64,000 bases of DNA from Lachnospiraceae bacterium KH1T2 (GTDB lineage Bacteria; Bacillota; Clostridia; Lachnospirales; Lachnospiraceae): NCBI GenBank assembly GCA_900114405.1, contig FOSY01000003.1, forward strand, positions 357,777-421,776, given 5' to 3'. Below the pieces are notes generated by a model. It was given only the letters and a program-made list of their open reading frames with translations. It searched no databases and was not told the origin of the DNA. A program made the translations under genes and the position numbers. Below, piece by piece: positions 1-9,726 of the stretch; position 1 is the first letter of the stretch; each line of letters opens with the position of its first letter.

Positions 1-36
1 CAGGAAAAAATAATTACATCAGAAAGTCGTGAGGGA

Positions 37-2139
37 ATGGCAAAAAAACTGGTTATCGTTGAGTCACCGGCAAAAGTTAAGACTATTAAGAAATTCCTTG
101 GCAGCAATTATTCTGTAGTAGCTTCCATGGGACATGTAAGAGATCTTCCTAAAAGTCAGATGGGAATAGATGTCGAGCATGAATTTGAACCCAGATATAT
201 TACGATCAGGGGAAAAGGTCCTTTACTGGCCTCGCTCAGAAAAGAAGTGAAAAAAGCAGACACTGTTTATCTCGCAACTGACCCTGACCGGGAGGGTGAA
301 GCAATTTCTTGGCATTTACAGAAGGCGCTTAAGCTCGAACCCGGTGAAACAGATAAAAAGGTAGAGAGAATCACCTTTAACGAGATTACAAAAACAGCGG
401 TTAAGAATTCGATAAAGCATCCGAGAGAACTTGATATGAACCTTGTAGATGCGCAGCAGGCACGACGTGTGCTTGATCGTCTTGTAGGTTATGGAATATC
501 TCCGCTCCTTTGGGCTAAAGTCAAGAGAGGACTTTCAGCCGGAAGAGTACAGTCGGTTGCTCTGAAAATAATCTGTGACCGGGAAAATGAAATAAATGCT
601 TTTATTCCGGATGAGTATTGGACAATAGAAGCGCAGATTGCGGTTAAGGGTGAGAAAAAAGCTCTTGCAGCAAAATTCTATGGTGATCTCAATGGAAAAA
701 TTGCGATAGCCGATCAGAAGCAGGCAGATGAGATCGGTGATTATTGCAGAAAAGCAAAGTATAAGGTAGCTGACATCAAGAAAGGTGAGCGTGTTCGTAA
801 GGCACCGCTTCCATTTACAACAAGTACTTTGCAGCAGGAAGCGTCATCTGTGTTGAATTTTTCTACACAGAAAACTATGCGTATCGCACAGCAGTTGTAT
901 GAAGGAATTGATGTTGGCAGCGGTACGGTAGGTCTTATTTCGTATCTTCGTACTGACTCCACACGTGTTTCAGACGAAGCTGAGGCAATGGCTGCTTCTT
1001 ATATTGAAAAGAATTACGGAATTGAATATCTTGCTAATCATGAAGAAAAAAAGAAAGATGGCAAGAAGATTCAGGACGCACATGAAGCAATCCGTCCAAC
1101 AGACATTGAAAGAGCTCCTTCGATCATAAAGGAATATCTTTCAAGAGATCAGTTCAGGCTCTATCAGCTGATCTGGAAGAGATTTACAGCCAGCCAGATG
1201 TCACCGGCACGTTATAATACTACGAACGTCAAGGTACAGGCAGGTGATAAATATCTGTTTACTGTATCGGCATCAAGTGTTGCTTTCGCAGGTTTCATGA
1301 ATGTGTACACAGCAAGTGATGAGGAAAAGGCTACAGGCAATGTTCTCAGTGCAGAGCTTTCTACAGAAAGTGAGCTCAGTCTCGGAGAGCTTGAGGAAAA
1401 GCAGCATTTCACTCAGCCACCGGCACATTATACAGAAGCATCTCTTGTAAAAGCACTTGAAGAGCTTGGAATAGGAAGACCAAGTACTTATGCACCAACT
1501 ATCACTACGATCATTGCAAGACGTTATGTGACAAAGGAGCAGAAGAATCTCTATGTTACCGAGATCGGACTTGCGGTCAATAAGATACTTACGGAAGCGT
1601 TTCCAAGTATAGTAGACGTCAACTTTACGGCGACGTTTGAGGCGCTTCTCGATGGCGTAGAGACCGGCAGCGTTAAGTGGAAGACAATTATAGAGAACTT
1701 CTATCCTGACCTTGAAGAAGCCGTTAAAAAGGCCGAGAAGGAGATCGCTGAGATCAAGATCGAAGACGAAGTCACAGATGTTGTCTGTGAAGAATGTGGT
1801 AAGAATATGGTTATCAAGTACGGACCGCATGGAAAATTCCTTGCCTGCCCGGGATTCCCGGACTGTCGTAATACGAAGCCGTATTTTGAGAAGATTGGAG
1901 TTAAGTGCCCTAAGTGTGGAAATGACATTGTCATGAAGATGACCAAAAAGGGCAGAAGATATTATGGATGCCTTGGATTCCCGGACTGTGATTTCATGAG
2001 CTGGCCAAAGCCGTCACCGCATAAGTGTCCAAAGTGCGGTGGATTAATGGTAGAGAAGGGTAATAAGTTAGCCTGCATAAATGAGGAGTGTAAAGCTGTC
2101 ATTGACAGAAAATCTGTTGAAGAAAGTGATGAGAAATAA
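37..2139 (+). CDS. topA: DNA topoisomerase I (type IA)
   Basis: 700 aa, full length for bacterial topoisomerase I, which relaxes negative supercoils by a transient 5'-phosphotyrosine break. The N-terminal TOPRIM domain opens with VIVESPAKVKTIKKFL. The active-site motif GLISYLRTDST places the catalytic tyrosine at residue 303. The C-terminus carries three four-cysteine zinc-ribbon repeats (from about residue 585), the last being CPKCGG...CINEEC. The start is ATG at 37, behind GTGAGGGA. The first 36 bases hold only this leader; the upstream gene (often dprA in this order) is outside the window. codY begins 2 bases after the stop, so the two are almost certainly cotranscribed. Confidence 0.97.
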   Translation: MAKKLVIVESPAKVKTIKKFLGSNYSVVASMGHVRDLPKSQMGIDVEHEFEPRYITIRGKGPLLASLRKEVKKADTVYLATDPDREGEAISWHLQKALKLEPGETDKKVERITFNEITKTAVKNSIKHPRELDMNLVDAQQARRVLDRLVGYGISPLLWAKVKRGLSAGRVQSVALKIICDRENEINAFIPDEYWTIEAQIAVKGEKKALAAKFYGDLNGKIAIADQKQADEIGDYCRKAKYKVADIKKGERVRKAPLPFTTSTLQQEASSVLNFSTQKTMRIAQQLYEGIDVGSGTVGLISYLRTDSTRVSDEAEAMAASYIEKNYGIEYLANHEEKKKDGKKIQDAHEAIRPTDIERAPSIIKEYLSRDQFRLYQLIWKRFTASQMSPARYNTTNVKVQAGDKYLFTVSASSVAFAGFMNVYTASDEEKATGNVLSAELSTESELSLGELEEKQHFTQPPAHYTEASLVKALEELGIGRPSTYAPTITTIIARRYVTKEQKNLYVTEIGLAVNKILTEAFPSIVDVNFTATFEALLDGVETGSVKWKTIIENFYPDLEEAVKKAEKEIAEIKIEDEVTDVVCEECGKNMVIKYGPHGKFLACPGFPDCRNTKPYFEKIGVKCPKCGNDIVMKMTKKGRRYYGCLGFPDCDFMSWPKPSPHKCPKCGGLMVEKGNKLACINEECKAVIDRKSVEESDEK

Positions 2140-2141
2140 TT

Positions 2142-2912
2142 TTGAGCAGTGTAGAACTTCTGGATAAGACAAGAAAAATTAATCGTCTACTCCATAATAA
2201 CAAGACAACAAAAGTAGTTTTTAATGATATATGTACCTGTTTGGGAGCGTTAATTGATTCCAATGCATTTGTACTTAGTAAGAAAGGCAAGATCCTTGGA
2301 AGAGATAAATATGCACAGGAGCACAAGGCTTCATTTTTCGGTGAAGCTGTCGGTGAGTTTATCTCTAATGCAGTAAATACAAGATTCCTTGAAATACTCA
2401 GTACTCAGGAAAATGTCAATACAGAAACTCTTGGACTTGCAAGTCCTACAGGTGAGCAGCTTTATACAATGGTTGCACCGCTTTACATAGCAGGAGAACG
2501 TCTTGGAACATTGGTCGTATTCCGTAAATCAGGCATGTATTCTATCGACGATATCATCCTTTGTGAATATACGACAACAGTTGTCGGGCTTGAGATGATG
2601 CGTTCGCTTACAGAAGAGGATGCGGAAGAAACAAGACGTGAGCAGGTTGTAAGATCAGCAGCATCTTCACTCTCAGCATCTGAGCTTAGAGCGATGAGAG
2701 AGGTCTTTACAGAGCTTAATGGTGAGGATGGAACTATAGTTGCTTCCAGAATCGCATCTACAGTTGGAATAACAAGGTCTGTTATAGTTAATGGACTTAG
2801 AAAGCTTGAAAGTGCCGGCGTCATAGAATGCCACTCTTCAGGAATGAAGGGAACATTTGTAAAGATTCTTAATAAAGATATTTACGAGGAAATGTCAGAA
2901 AAGACTGTATAA
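2142..2912 (+). CDS. codY: GTP/branched-chain amino acid-sensing global repressor CodY
   Basis: 256 aa, the usual CodY length. The N-terminal half is the GAF-type ligand domain; the C-terminal winged helix contains the family hallmark ASRIASTVGITRSVIVNGLRK followed by LESAGVIE and GMKGTF. CodY represses stationary-phase and nutrient-scavenging genes while branched-chain amino acids and GTP are high. The start is a TTG 2 bases after the topA stop, with the ribosome site (AGAAAG...GATGAG) inside the end of topA, which points to translational coupling. The topA-codY-flgB order is familiar in Lachnospiraceae; a terminator separates codY from flgB. CodY controls motility genes in some Firmicutes, but I saw no clear CodY box (AATTTTCWGAAAATT) in front of flgB. 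Confidence 0.96.
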   Translation: MSSVELLDKTRKINRLLHNNKTTKVVFNDICTCLGALIDSNAFVLSKKGKILGRDKYAQEHKASFFGEAVGEFISNAVNTRFLEILSTQENVNTETLGLASPTGEQLYTMVAPLYIAGERLGTLVVFRKSGMYSIDDIILCEYTTTVVGLEMMRSLTEEDAEETRREQVVRSAASSLSASELRAMREVFTELNGEDGTIVASRIASTVGITRSVIVNGLRKLESAGVIECHSSGMKGTFVKILNKDIYEEMSEKTV

Positions 2913-2918
2913 GATAAT

Positions 2919-2964
2919 AAGAACTGTGTTCAATACAATATTGTTCACAGTTCTTTTTTCTTTT
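2919..2964 (+). terminator. Intrinsic terminator after codY
   Basis: A 10-bp perfect stem AAGAACTGTG / CACAGTTCTT, extended by further inner pairing, is followed by TTTTTTCTTTT. It ends the topA-codY unit and isolates it from the motility operon. Confidence 0.9.
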
Positions 2965-3068
2965 AGAAGAAAAAAGAGCAAAAAAAGTCAGGTATCGTGC
3001 TTAAAAAAAGGTGCACATTTGGGGATTGTACAAAACGAGAAACCTAGTGTTTTTGCGGGTTCGGCACG

Positions 3069-3096
3069 TTGACTTTTATTATAAATTCTTTATAAT
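3069..3096 (+). promoter_or_regulatory. Housekeeping (sigma-A) promoter of the fla/che operon
   Basis: TTGACT (3069-3074), a 16-base spacer and a consensus TATAAT (3091-3096). The predicted transcript would start near 3103 and carry a leader of about 58 bases to the flgB ATG at 3161. No sigma-D-type element was found here, so the early half of the operon looks vegetatively transcribed. Confidence 0.8.
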
Positions 3097-3160
3097 ATTT
3101 TATAAAGATTTATTTTGTATCTACACTTGTGTTTTTAAGTATCAGAGGGGGTACTTAGAT

Positions 3161-3550
3161 ATGATAAATACGGACATTTACGATTATATTAATGTCCTTG
3201 ACAAGGCGGCAGATGCTTCATGGACGAGAAATCAGGCTATTGCAAATAATATTGCAAATATTGATACACCCGGTTATAAGAGACAGGATGTATCATTTTC
3301 TGACCAACTTGAAAGGGCACTTAGACACTCAAGATACGACAGTCTCGATAAGAAGATCGACAATATGAACGTTGGTAGATTGAAGGGGAAGATCTATACT
3401 GACGCAGAGAATTATTCTTATCGTCTTGACGGTAATAATGTCGATGTTGATACTGAAAATACTGAAATGGCTGCAAACCAGATACTTTATGAGGGATTGA
3501 CTGGAAGCATTAGATCAGAATTTTCTAATATTAAATTAGTTTCTAAGTAA
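3161..3550 (+). CDS. flgB: Flagellar basal-body rod protein FlgB
   Basis: 129 aa. FlgB is a proximal rod subunit assembled in the cell envelope after the MS ring and export gate. The N-terminal rod signature reads NQAIANNIANIDTPGYKRQ, and the C-terminus has the amphipathic NTEMAANQILYEGL helix that packs in the rod core. The ATG at 3161 is chosen over the in-frame ATG at 3011: it starts at the family N-terminus, follows the promoter at 3069-3096 and has GAGGGGG nine bases upstream. First gene of the motility operon. Confidence 0.95.
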   Translation: MINTDIYDYINVLDKAADASWTRNQAIANNIANIDTPGYKRQDVSFSDQLERALRHSRYDSLDKKIDNMNVGRLKGKIYTDAENYSYRLDGNNVDVDTENTEMAANQILYEGLTGSIRSEFSNIKLVSK

Positions 3551-3577
3551 GTAAATGTTATGCAGGGGGATACATAA

Positions 3578-4036
3578 ATGGGTGTTTTCGATTCATTTCA
3601 TATCAATGCGTCAGGTCTGACAGCTGAACGTTATCGTATGGATATTATTTCTGAAAATGTAGCTAATGCTAATACGACACGTACAGATGATGGTTCACCA
3701 TATACAAGAAAGATTGTTAACTTTGAGCAGAAGAATGATCCGCATGCATCTTTTAGTGCATATCTTGCTTCTAATCAAAGTAAATATAATCGTACAAATA
3801 TGCTCGGTGTTAAGGTTGGGGGTGTATATGAGGATACTACAGCGGAATACAGGATGGTTTATGATCCGTCACATCCTGATGCCGATGAGAATGGCTATGT
3901 TAAGTATCCAAATGTAAACATTATCACTGAGATGACAAACCTTATCGATGCCAGTCGTGCGTATGAGGCGAATGCGACTGCATTTAATGCAAGCAAGAAT
4001 ATCGCCACTAAAGGATTGGATATAGGTAAGGCATAA
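3578..4036 (+). CDS. flgC: Flagellar basal-body rod protein FlgC
   Basis: 152 aa. Rod subunit paired with FlgB. It shows the N-terminal rod/hook motif (DIISENVANANTTRTDDGSPYTRK) and the C-terminal EMTNLIDASRAYEANATAFN helix typical of the rod-hook family. The ribosome site CAGGGGG stands 8 bases before the ATG. It lies 27 bases after flgB and 32 before fliE, in the standard flgBC-fliE order. Confidence 0.96.
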   Translation: MGVFDSFHINASGLTAERYRMDIISENVANANTTRTDDGSPYTRKIVNFEQKNDPHASFSAYLASNQSKYNRTNMLGVKVGGVYEDTTAEYRMVYDPSHPDADENGYVKYPNVNIITEMTNLIDASRAYEANATAFNASKNIATKGLDIGKA

Positions 4037-4068
4037 GTGTTACAGAGCTTTAAGGGGGAAAAAGGGGT

Positions 4069-4383
4069 ATGGATATTAATAAGATTTATAATATTTCGTC
4101 ACCAGCAGTGCAGATGGCGGAAATGCAGTCACCAATCTATAAGGCCGATACTGATAAAAGCTTCGGCACTTTCTTAAATGCAGCTATTGATCAGCTGGAT
4201 GAAACAAATTCTTACTTACACAACCAGGAGGAAGAGGAGATAAAGCTTGCTCTTGGACTTACAGACAATACACATGATCTGGCTATTGCTCAGGCAAAGG
4301 CTCAGGCTTCGTTACAGTATACTGTGGCACTTCGTGATAAGCTTCTCGATGCATATAAAGAGATAATTCAGATTCAGATTTGA
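4069..4383 (+). CDS. fliE: Flagellar hook-basal body complex protein FliE
   Basis: 104 aa, normal for FliE, the adaptor joining the MS ring to the proximal rod. The C-terminal half carries the family pattern HDLAIAQAKAQASLQYTVALRDKLLDAYKEIIQIQI. There are two G-rich stretches upstream; AAGGGGG and the closer AGGGGT could both act as the ribosome site. It sits between flgC and fliF as in other Firmicutes. Confidence 0.94.
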   Translation: MDINKIYNISSPAVQMAEMQSPIYKADTDKSFGTFLNAAIDQLDETNSYLHNQEEEEIKLALGLTDNTHDLAIAQAKAQASLQYTVALRDKLLDAYKEIIQIQI

Positions 4384-4421
4384 TATTTGTTCAGGGGTGT
4401 ACTTAAAGAGGGGATAATAGT

Positions 4422-6026
4422 ATGCAGGAACGCTTACAGGGACTACTTAAGAAGCTACAGGACTGGTGGGCTCGGTTCACTGCTAAACAGAAGACTATCA
4501 TTATTTCGATAGGGGCTGCTGTTGTAGTGGCTATCACTATTTTTGTATGGGCGCTTTCGGCTCCACAGTATGTAACTTTAGTTAATTCAGAAACTACCAA
4601 ACAAACTCAGAAAATACAGGATATTCTTGAAAAGGCTTCGATAGATTATAAGACTACTGAAGATGGTCTTACTATCAAAGTTAATAAAAAGCAGCTTTCA
4701 GACGCAAGGATAGAGCTGGGTGCTAACGATATAGTGTCTTCAAACTACGATATTTCTAATGTCTTCAGCGGCGGATTTTCTACAACTGAGGCAGATAAGG
4801 AGAAGAAGTATAAGGTTTACCTTGAGGAGAATATCGCAAAGGATCTGGAAACTCAGGATAATATCGAGAAAGCTACTGTAAATCTTAATATTCCGGATAA
4901 TGATGGAACTTTGCTTGCTGAGAAAGAGGATTCATATGCGAGTGTTATGCTCACATTGAAGAATCCTGATGACATGAATGATGATGTGGCTTCAACTATC
5001 GCCCGTTTCGTAGCGACAGCTGTGGGAAACGACAACACATCAAACGTTGTGATCATGGATTCTGAAGGAAATATGCTTTTCTCAGGAGAAGATGACGGTT
5101 CATCTTCGGGAAGTGCATCAAACAGGCTTAACTACAAGACAAAATATGACAATATAGTTAAGCAGGAGATCAGGAATGCACTTGTCGGAGCAAAGATCTA
5201 CGATAATGTTGAGGTCGTACCGAATCTTGTGATCGACTGGTCAGATACAGATACGACAACTCATACATATACACCTGCGGATGGGCAGGACCAGGGTGTC
5301 CTTTCGCATGAAGATACTTATTCACAGACTGCAGAGAACAGCAACGGTGGAACGCCGGGAACAGATTCTAATGGTGATAACACCTATGTTTATGCAGATA
5401 ATGCTAATTCAAGCACAACAACTGATGAGTCATCAAAAGACTACCTGCCAAATGAGACTATCACAACTCAGAAAAATGCGGGCGGAAAGGTAGATGCTTC
5501 AAGCTCATCTATCGGAATCACAGCTATCAAATATGTCATTTACAATGAAGATGACATGAAGGCGCAGGGCTTACTCGACGGTATGACATTCGATGAGTTC
5601 AAGGCACAGAATTCCGAAAGAGTTAAAACAGAAGTTGATGAGGATATAAGTCTTGTTGTTGCAAGAGCAACAGGAATTGATCAGGGAAATATTCAGATCG
5701 TCGCATATAATGAGCCGGTATTCGTAGAAAGTGACGGAAATGGCATAACATGGCAGACGATCCTCATGATCGGTCTGATAGTACTTATTTTGGCATTGTT
5801 GGCATTTGTTGTCATTCGTTCAATGCGTTCAGATAAGCAGGAACAGCCGCCGGAAGAGATTCAGGTTGATGATCTCCTGCAGAGTACACAGGCAGCACAG
5901 CTTGAAGATATTGGAGTTGAGGAATCAAAATCTGAAGCTCGAGTATTGATAGAAAAATTCGTAGAGGAGAACCCTGAAGGAGCAGCGAACCTGCTTCGTA
6001 ACTGGCTCTCTGAAGAATGGGGGTAA
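4422..6026 (+). CDS. fliF: Flagellar MS-ring protein FliF
   Basis: 534 aa. FliF forms the membrane-embedded MS ring on which the motor is built. Two membrane helices bracket the large extracytoplasmic region: one near residues 24-46 (IIISIGAAVVVAITIFVWAL) and one near 445-468. The ring-building domains lie between, with a long Ser/Thr/Asn/Asp-rich stretch around residues 285-350. The acidic C-terminal tail, ending in a VEENPEGAANLLRNWL pattern, is the known FliG-binding segment. fliG starts 6 bases after the stop, so coupled expression is likely. Confidence 0.96.
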   Translation: MQERLQGLLKKLQDWWARFTAKQKTIIISIGAAVVVAITIFVWALSAPQYVTLVNSETTKQTQKIQDILEKASIDYKTTEDGLTIKVNKKQLSDARIELGANDIVSSNYDISNVFSGGFSTTEADKEKKYKVYLEENIAKDLETQDNIEKATVNLNIPDNDGTLLAEKEDSYASVMLTLKNPDDMNDDVASTIARFVATAVGNDNTSNVVIMDSEGNMLFSGEDDGSSSGSASNRLNYKTKYDNIVKQEIRNALVGAKIYDNVEVVPNLVIDWSDTDTTTHTYTPADGQDQGVLSHEDTYSQTAENSNGGTPGTDSNGDNTYVYADNANSSTTTDESSKDYLPNETITTQKNAGGKVDASSSSIGITAIKYVIYNEDDMKAQGLLDGMTFDEFKAQNSERVKTEVDEDISLVVARATGIDQGNIQIVAYNEPVFVESDGNGITWQTILMIGLIVLILALLAFVVIRSMRSDKQEQPPEEIQVDDLLQSTQAAQLEDIGVEESKSEARVLIEKFVEENPEGAANLLRNWLSEEWG

Positions 6027-6031
6027 CTTGA

Positions 6032-7054
6032 ATGCCTAAAGGCTCGGGTCCAGCAAGTTCGCTTTCTGGATTACAGAAAGCGGCAGTACTCCTTATCTCA
6101 CTTGGACCTGAGAAATCATCAAAGATTTTTCAGCACCTTAAAGAAGACGAGATCGAGGAGTTAACGCTTGAGATTGCCAATACAAGGTCAATCTCACCAG
6201 AAATCAAGGAAGACGTAATAAACGAGTTTTATCAGGTCTGCCTTGCACAACAATATATTGCCGAAGGTGGTATTGGATATGCGAAAGAGCTTCTTGAGCA
6301 GGCTCTTGGTGCTGACAAGGCTGTTGATGTTATTTCCAGACTTACAGCTTCACTTCAGGTTAAGCCTTTCGAATTTGTAAGAAAGACAGATGCTTCACAG
6401 CTTCTGAACTTTATTCAGGACGAGCATCCGCAGACGATTGCTTTGATCCTCTCTTATCTTTCTTCTAATCAGGCTGCCCAGATAATTGGTGCATTACCTC
6501 CGGATAAGCAGTCGGATGTAGCACGCCGAATCGCTAAGATGGACAGAACATCGCCTGATATCGTTAAGGAAGTTGAGAAGGCTTTGGAGACAAAGCTTGC
6601 ATCTCTTGTAAATCAGGATTACACGATCGTTGGTGGTGTAGATGCGATCGTAGAGATCTTGAATACAGTAGACAGAGGAACAGAGAAGCATATCATGGAA
6701 ACTCTCGAAGTCGACGAGCCGGAGCTTGCAGACGAGATCAGGAAGAAGATGTTCGTATTCGAGGATATCTTGCTGCTTGATGACAGAGCTATCCAGAGAG
6801 TTCTTAGAGATGTTGATAATAACGACCTTTCACTTGCTCTTAAGGGCGGTAATGAAGAAGTTCAGGCTGCAGTATTCCGAAATCTTTCAAAGCGTCTTGC
6901 TGCGATGATCAAGGAAGATATGGACTTCATGGGACCTGTACGTATGAAGGATGTTGAGGAAGCTCAGCAGAAGATAGTAAGTGTAATACGTAAGCTTGAG
7001 GATGCAGGAGAAATCGTTATTTCCAGAGGCGGAGGAGACGAGATCGTTGTCTAA
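6032..7054 (+). CDS. fliG: Flagellar motor switch protein FliG
   Basis: 340 aa, normal length. FliG is the rotor component that receives torque from MotA. The middle domain holds the EHPQT motif (IQDEHPQTIALILSYL, about residue 130) and the C-terminal domain has the charged torque helix region (FEDILLLDDRAIQRVLRDVD). The start ATG is preceded by GGGGG in the last codons of fliF. The next gene begins 1-4 bases after the stop. Confidence 0.97.
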   Translation: MPKGSGPASSLSGLQKAAVLLISLGPEKSSKIFQHLKEDEIEELTLEIANTRSISPEIKEDVINEFYQVCLAQQYIAEGGIGYAKELLEQALGADKAVDVISRLTASLQVKPFEFVRKTDASQLLNFIQDEHPQTIALILSYLSSNQAAQIIGALPPDKQSDVARRIAKMDRTSPDIVKEVEKALETKLASLVNQDYTIVGGVDAIVEILNTVDRGTEKHIMETLEVDEPELADEIRKKMFVFEDILLLDDRAIQRVLRDVDNNDLSLALKGGNEEVQAAVFRNLSKRLAAMIKEDMDFMGPVRMKDVEEAQQKIVSVIRKLEDAGEIVISRGGGDEIVV

Positions 7055-7055
7055 T

Positions 7056-7907
7056 TTGGTGAAAAGAGCATTTGTTGTCTGTAATGTTGAAGACAAAAAA
7101 CTGATCGATAGTAATCAGCAGGTTGCAGACAAGCTTAACTCTATAGTCAGAGAAATGCAGGAAAATGCAGTAGATCCGGACGGCTTCGCAGAAGGACTTA
7201 ATGCAGAGAGGGTTGAGCTGCTTGTTGATGATTCGGAAGAGGGCTATGACGAGGAAGAGCATGGTGGTTCTCAGAAAGTCATCGGGACGGCAGAGCAGCT
7301 TGAAGCTGTAAAGGCTGAAGCAGAGGAAATATTGAATGAAGCCAGAGGTGAGGCAGAGCAGATAATCGCAGATGCAAATGCTGAGGCTGAAGGCATACGT
7401 GCACAGGCTGTAGAAGATGGTCAGAAATTAGGTTTTGAGCAGGGGCATGAAGAAGGGCTTGCACAGGTACAAGCTGCAAAGAGTGAGTATGAAGAGCTCT
7501 CCTTAAAACTTGAGGATGACTATAAAAAGAAAATTGAAGAATTAGAACCGGTTTTTATAGATACATTGACTGATATTTACGAGCATGTGTTTCATGTGAG
7601 GTTCGGAGACAGTAAAGATGTGATCTTTCATCTTATACAGGACGCTGTTCGTAAGGTTGAGGGAAATCTGAATTTCATTATTCATGTTTCAAAAGAGGAC
7701 TATGGTTTTGTTTCAATGCAGAAGAAAGAACTGCTTGCAGGCGTTTCCAATGCAGACTCGGCTGAGGTGGTTGAGGACATGACCTTGAGACACAATGAAT
7801 GCTATATAGAAACAGGTTCGGGAATTTTTGATTGCTCTCTTGAAACACAGCTTTCAGGACTGAAAAAGGAATTGCAGCTTCTTTCCTATTCTAAGTCAAA
7901 ATCCTGA
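7056..7907 (+). CDS. fliH: Flagellar assembly protein FliH (export ATPase regulator)
   Basis: About 283 aa. FliH binds the export ATPase FliI and the export gate. I see a long acidic, alanine-rich coiled-coil central part (EQLEAVKAEAEEILNEARGE...) and a C-terminal FliH/V-ATPase-E-like domain (LTDIYEHVFHVRFGDSKDV...). The frame is open upstream into fliG, but the plausible start is TTG 7056 or GTG 7059 just after the fliG stop; GGAGGAG lies 18 bases upstream, which is long, so coupling to fliG is likely. It is followed by fliI, its functional partner. Confidence 0.9.
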   Translation: MVKRAFVVCNVEDKKLIDSNQQVADKLNSIVREMQENAVDPDGFAEGLNAERVELLVDDSEEGYDEEEHGGSQKVIGTAEQLEAVKAEAEEILNEARGEAEQIIADANAEAEGIRAQAVEDGQKLGFEQGHEEGLAQVQAAKSEYEELSLKLEDDYKKKIEELEPVFIDTLTDIYEHVFHVRFGDSKDVIFHLIQDAVRKVEGNLNFIIHVSKEDYGFVSMQKKELLAGVSNADSAEVVEDMTLRHNECYIETGSGIFDCSLETQLSGLKKELQLLSYSKSKS

Positions 7908-7930
7908 TAAAAGAGGATGAGGGGGATGGA

Positions 7931-9256
7931 ATGGAAGGAATTACTATTGATATGTCCAAGTACAGTAAAGTCAAGGAAATGACTTTTTTCAAAAAGCTTG
8001 GAAAAGTGGTGAATGTCGTCGGACTGACGATAGAGTCACTCGGACCGGACGCAAAGCTTGCGGATATGTGTCAGATAATGCCTGAAGACTCTGATAAATC
8101 GCCAATCTTGGCGGAAGTTGTTGGCTTTAAGGATTCTAAGACATTGCTGATGCCTTACGAAGATATAGAGGGTATCGGAGCAGGATGTACGGTCGAAAAT
8201 CTGAATCATCCGCTTACGGTAACAGTAAGTGATGATATATTAGGGCATACTCTTGATGGTCTTGGAAGGATCACGGATGGAGAAGCATTGGTCGGGGGAG
8301 ACGAGTACCCGGTTGAAGCGGCACCGCCGGACCCTATGGACAGAGTCATCATAAAAGAGGTGCTTCCGCTCGGAGTCAAGGCTGTAGATGGAATGATGAC
8401 AGTCGGCAAGGGTCAGCGAATAGGTATATTTGCAGGCTCAGGAGTAGGAAAAAGTACATTGATGGGTATGTTCGCAAGGAATACGAAGGCGGATGTAAAC
8501 GTTATAGCTCTTATAGGCGAGCGAGGACGAGAGGTACGTGAATTCGTAGAGCGAGACCTTGGGGCGGAAGGCATGAAGAGGTCAGTCGTAGTAGTGGCAA
8601 CTTCAGACAAGCCGGCTCTTGTGCGAAATAAGGCTGCAAAGACAGCGACAGCTGTTGCGGAGTATTTTAGAGATCAGGGCAGGGATGTACTGCTTATGAT
8701 GGACTCACTCACACGATTTTCAATGGCTCAGCGAGAGATAGGACTTGCATCAGGAGAACCTCCGGTAACAAGAGGCTATCCGCCGTCTGTATATGCGGAG
8801 ATGCCGAAACTTCTGGAACGCGCCGGAAATGGTGCAAAGGGTTCTATAACAGGTCTTTATACAGTACTTGTAGATGGCGATGATTTCAATGAACCGATCA
8901 CAGATACGGCGAGATCAATACTTGATGGTCATATAATGCTTTCGAGAAAGCTGGGACATCAAAATCATTACCCGGCTATTGATGTACTGCAGAGTATATC
9001 AAGATGTATGTCACAGATAGCGACTAAGGAGCATAAGCAGCTGGCTTCGAAGCTAAAGACTATCCTTGCTACTTATCAGGAGTCAGAAGACCTGATAAAT
9101 ATAGGAGCTTATCAGAGAGGTTCAAGCAAGTCGATAGATTATGCAATCGAAAAGATAGATGCTGTGAATGAATTTCTCTGTCAGGATATTGACTCTAAGT
9201 ATTCTTTTGGGGAAGTTATTGAATTGCTTAAGAAGTTGTTTGAGGGTGAGGAATAA
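7931..9256 (+). CDS. fliI: Flagellum-specific export ATPase FliI
   Basis: 441 aa. FliI hydrolyses ATP to help unfold and deliver export substrates to the flagellar type III gate. Walker A is GSGVGKST (near residue 175) and Walker B lies in DVLLMMDSLTRFS. The F1-beta-like core also has the conserved GEPPVTRGYPPSVYAEMPKLLER segment. The start ATG at 7931 has GAGGATGAGGGGG upstream; the nearer ATG at 7925 is out of frame. Confidence 0.97.
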   Translation: MEGITIDMSKYSKVKEMTFFKKLGKVVNVVGLTIESLGPDAKLADMCQIMPEDSDKSPILAEVVGFKDSKTLLMPYEDIEGIGAGCTVENLNHPLTVTVSDDILGHTLDGLGRITDGEALVGGDEYPVEAAPPDPMDRVIIKEVLPLGVKAVDGMMTVGKGQRIGIFAGSGVGKSTLMGMFARNTKADVNVIALIGERGREVREFVERDLGAEGMKRSVVVVATSDKPALVRNKAAKTATAVAEYFRDQGRDVLLMMDSLTRFSMAQREIGLASGEPPVTRGYPPSVYAEMPKLLERAGNGAKGSITGLYTVLVDGDDFNEPITDTARSILDGHIMLSRKLGHQNHYPAIDVLQSISRCMSQIATKEHKQLASKLKTILATYQESEDLINIGAYQRGSSKSIDYAIEKIDAVNEFLCQDIDSKYSFGEVIELLKKLFEGEE

Positions 9257-9259
9257 TTT

Positions 9260-9712
9260 ATGGCGAAGTTTCGATATCGCATGCAGAATATACTGGAACT
9301 CAAGCAGAAGCTTGAAGAGCAGTCAAAGATGAACTATGCGAATCAACGCCGTGAACTCACTAAAGCCGAGCAGAGGGAGCAGGAGCTTTACGATATTAAG
9401 GCGGCTTATGAGGAAGAACAGCTAAAGACAAGGATGGATAAATTGGACCTCAGAGAGATCAGATCCAGTGATGTCGGAATCGAAATGATAGAAGACAGGA
9501 TACGGGATCAGAAAGAGGTCGTTGAGCAGGAGAAGAGAAAACTGGAGATGAGACGCCGTGAACTGACTAAGGTCATGCAGGAACGCAAGGCTCAGGAAAA
9601 GCTCAGGGAGAGGGCTTTTGAACAGTTCAAGAAGGATGAATCAGCGGCGGAAAGTAAGACGATAGACGAGCTTACGAGTTATACATACGGCAACAAGTCA
9701 AAAAAAGGTTGA
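9260..9712 (+). CDS. fliJ: Flagellar export chaperone FliJ
   Basis: 150 aa, almost entirely charged coiled coil rich in Lys, Glu, Arg and Gln, as expected of FliJ, the central stalk that couples the FliI ring to FlhA. The N-terminus MAKFRYRMQNILELKQKLEEQ is a good family match. It starts 3 bases after fliI. Sequence similarity in this family is weak, so position between fliI and fliK adds much of the support. Confidence 0.9.
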   Translation: MAKFRYRMQNILELKQKLEEQSKMNYANQRRELTKAEQREQELYDIKAAYEEEQLKTRMDKLDLREIRSSDVGIEMIEDRIRDQKEVVEQEKRKLEMRRRELTKVMQERKAQEKLRERAFEQFKKDESAAESKTIDELTSYTYGNKSKKG

Positions 9713-9726
9713 GGGGAGTATAGTCG

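Noticed and set aside
1273..1830. Long antisense open frame inside topA (185 codons)
   Set aside because: Lies wholly inside a conserved gene; its product is Cys/Leu/Arg-rich low-quality sequence without family resemblance.
2965..3160. c-di-GMP riboswitch in front of flgB
   Set aside because: None of the conserved GEMM core segments could be found; only a promoter and short leader are visible.
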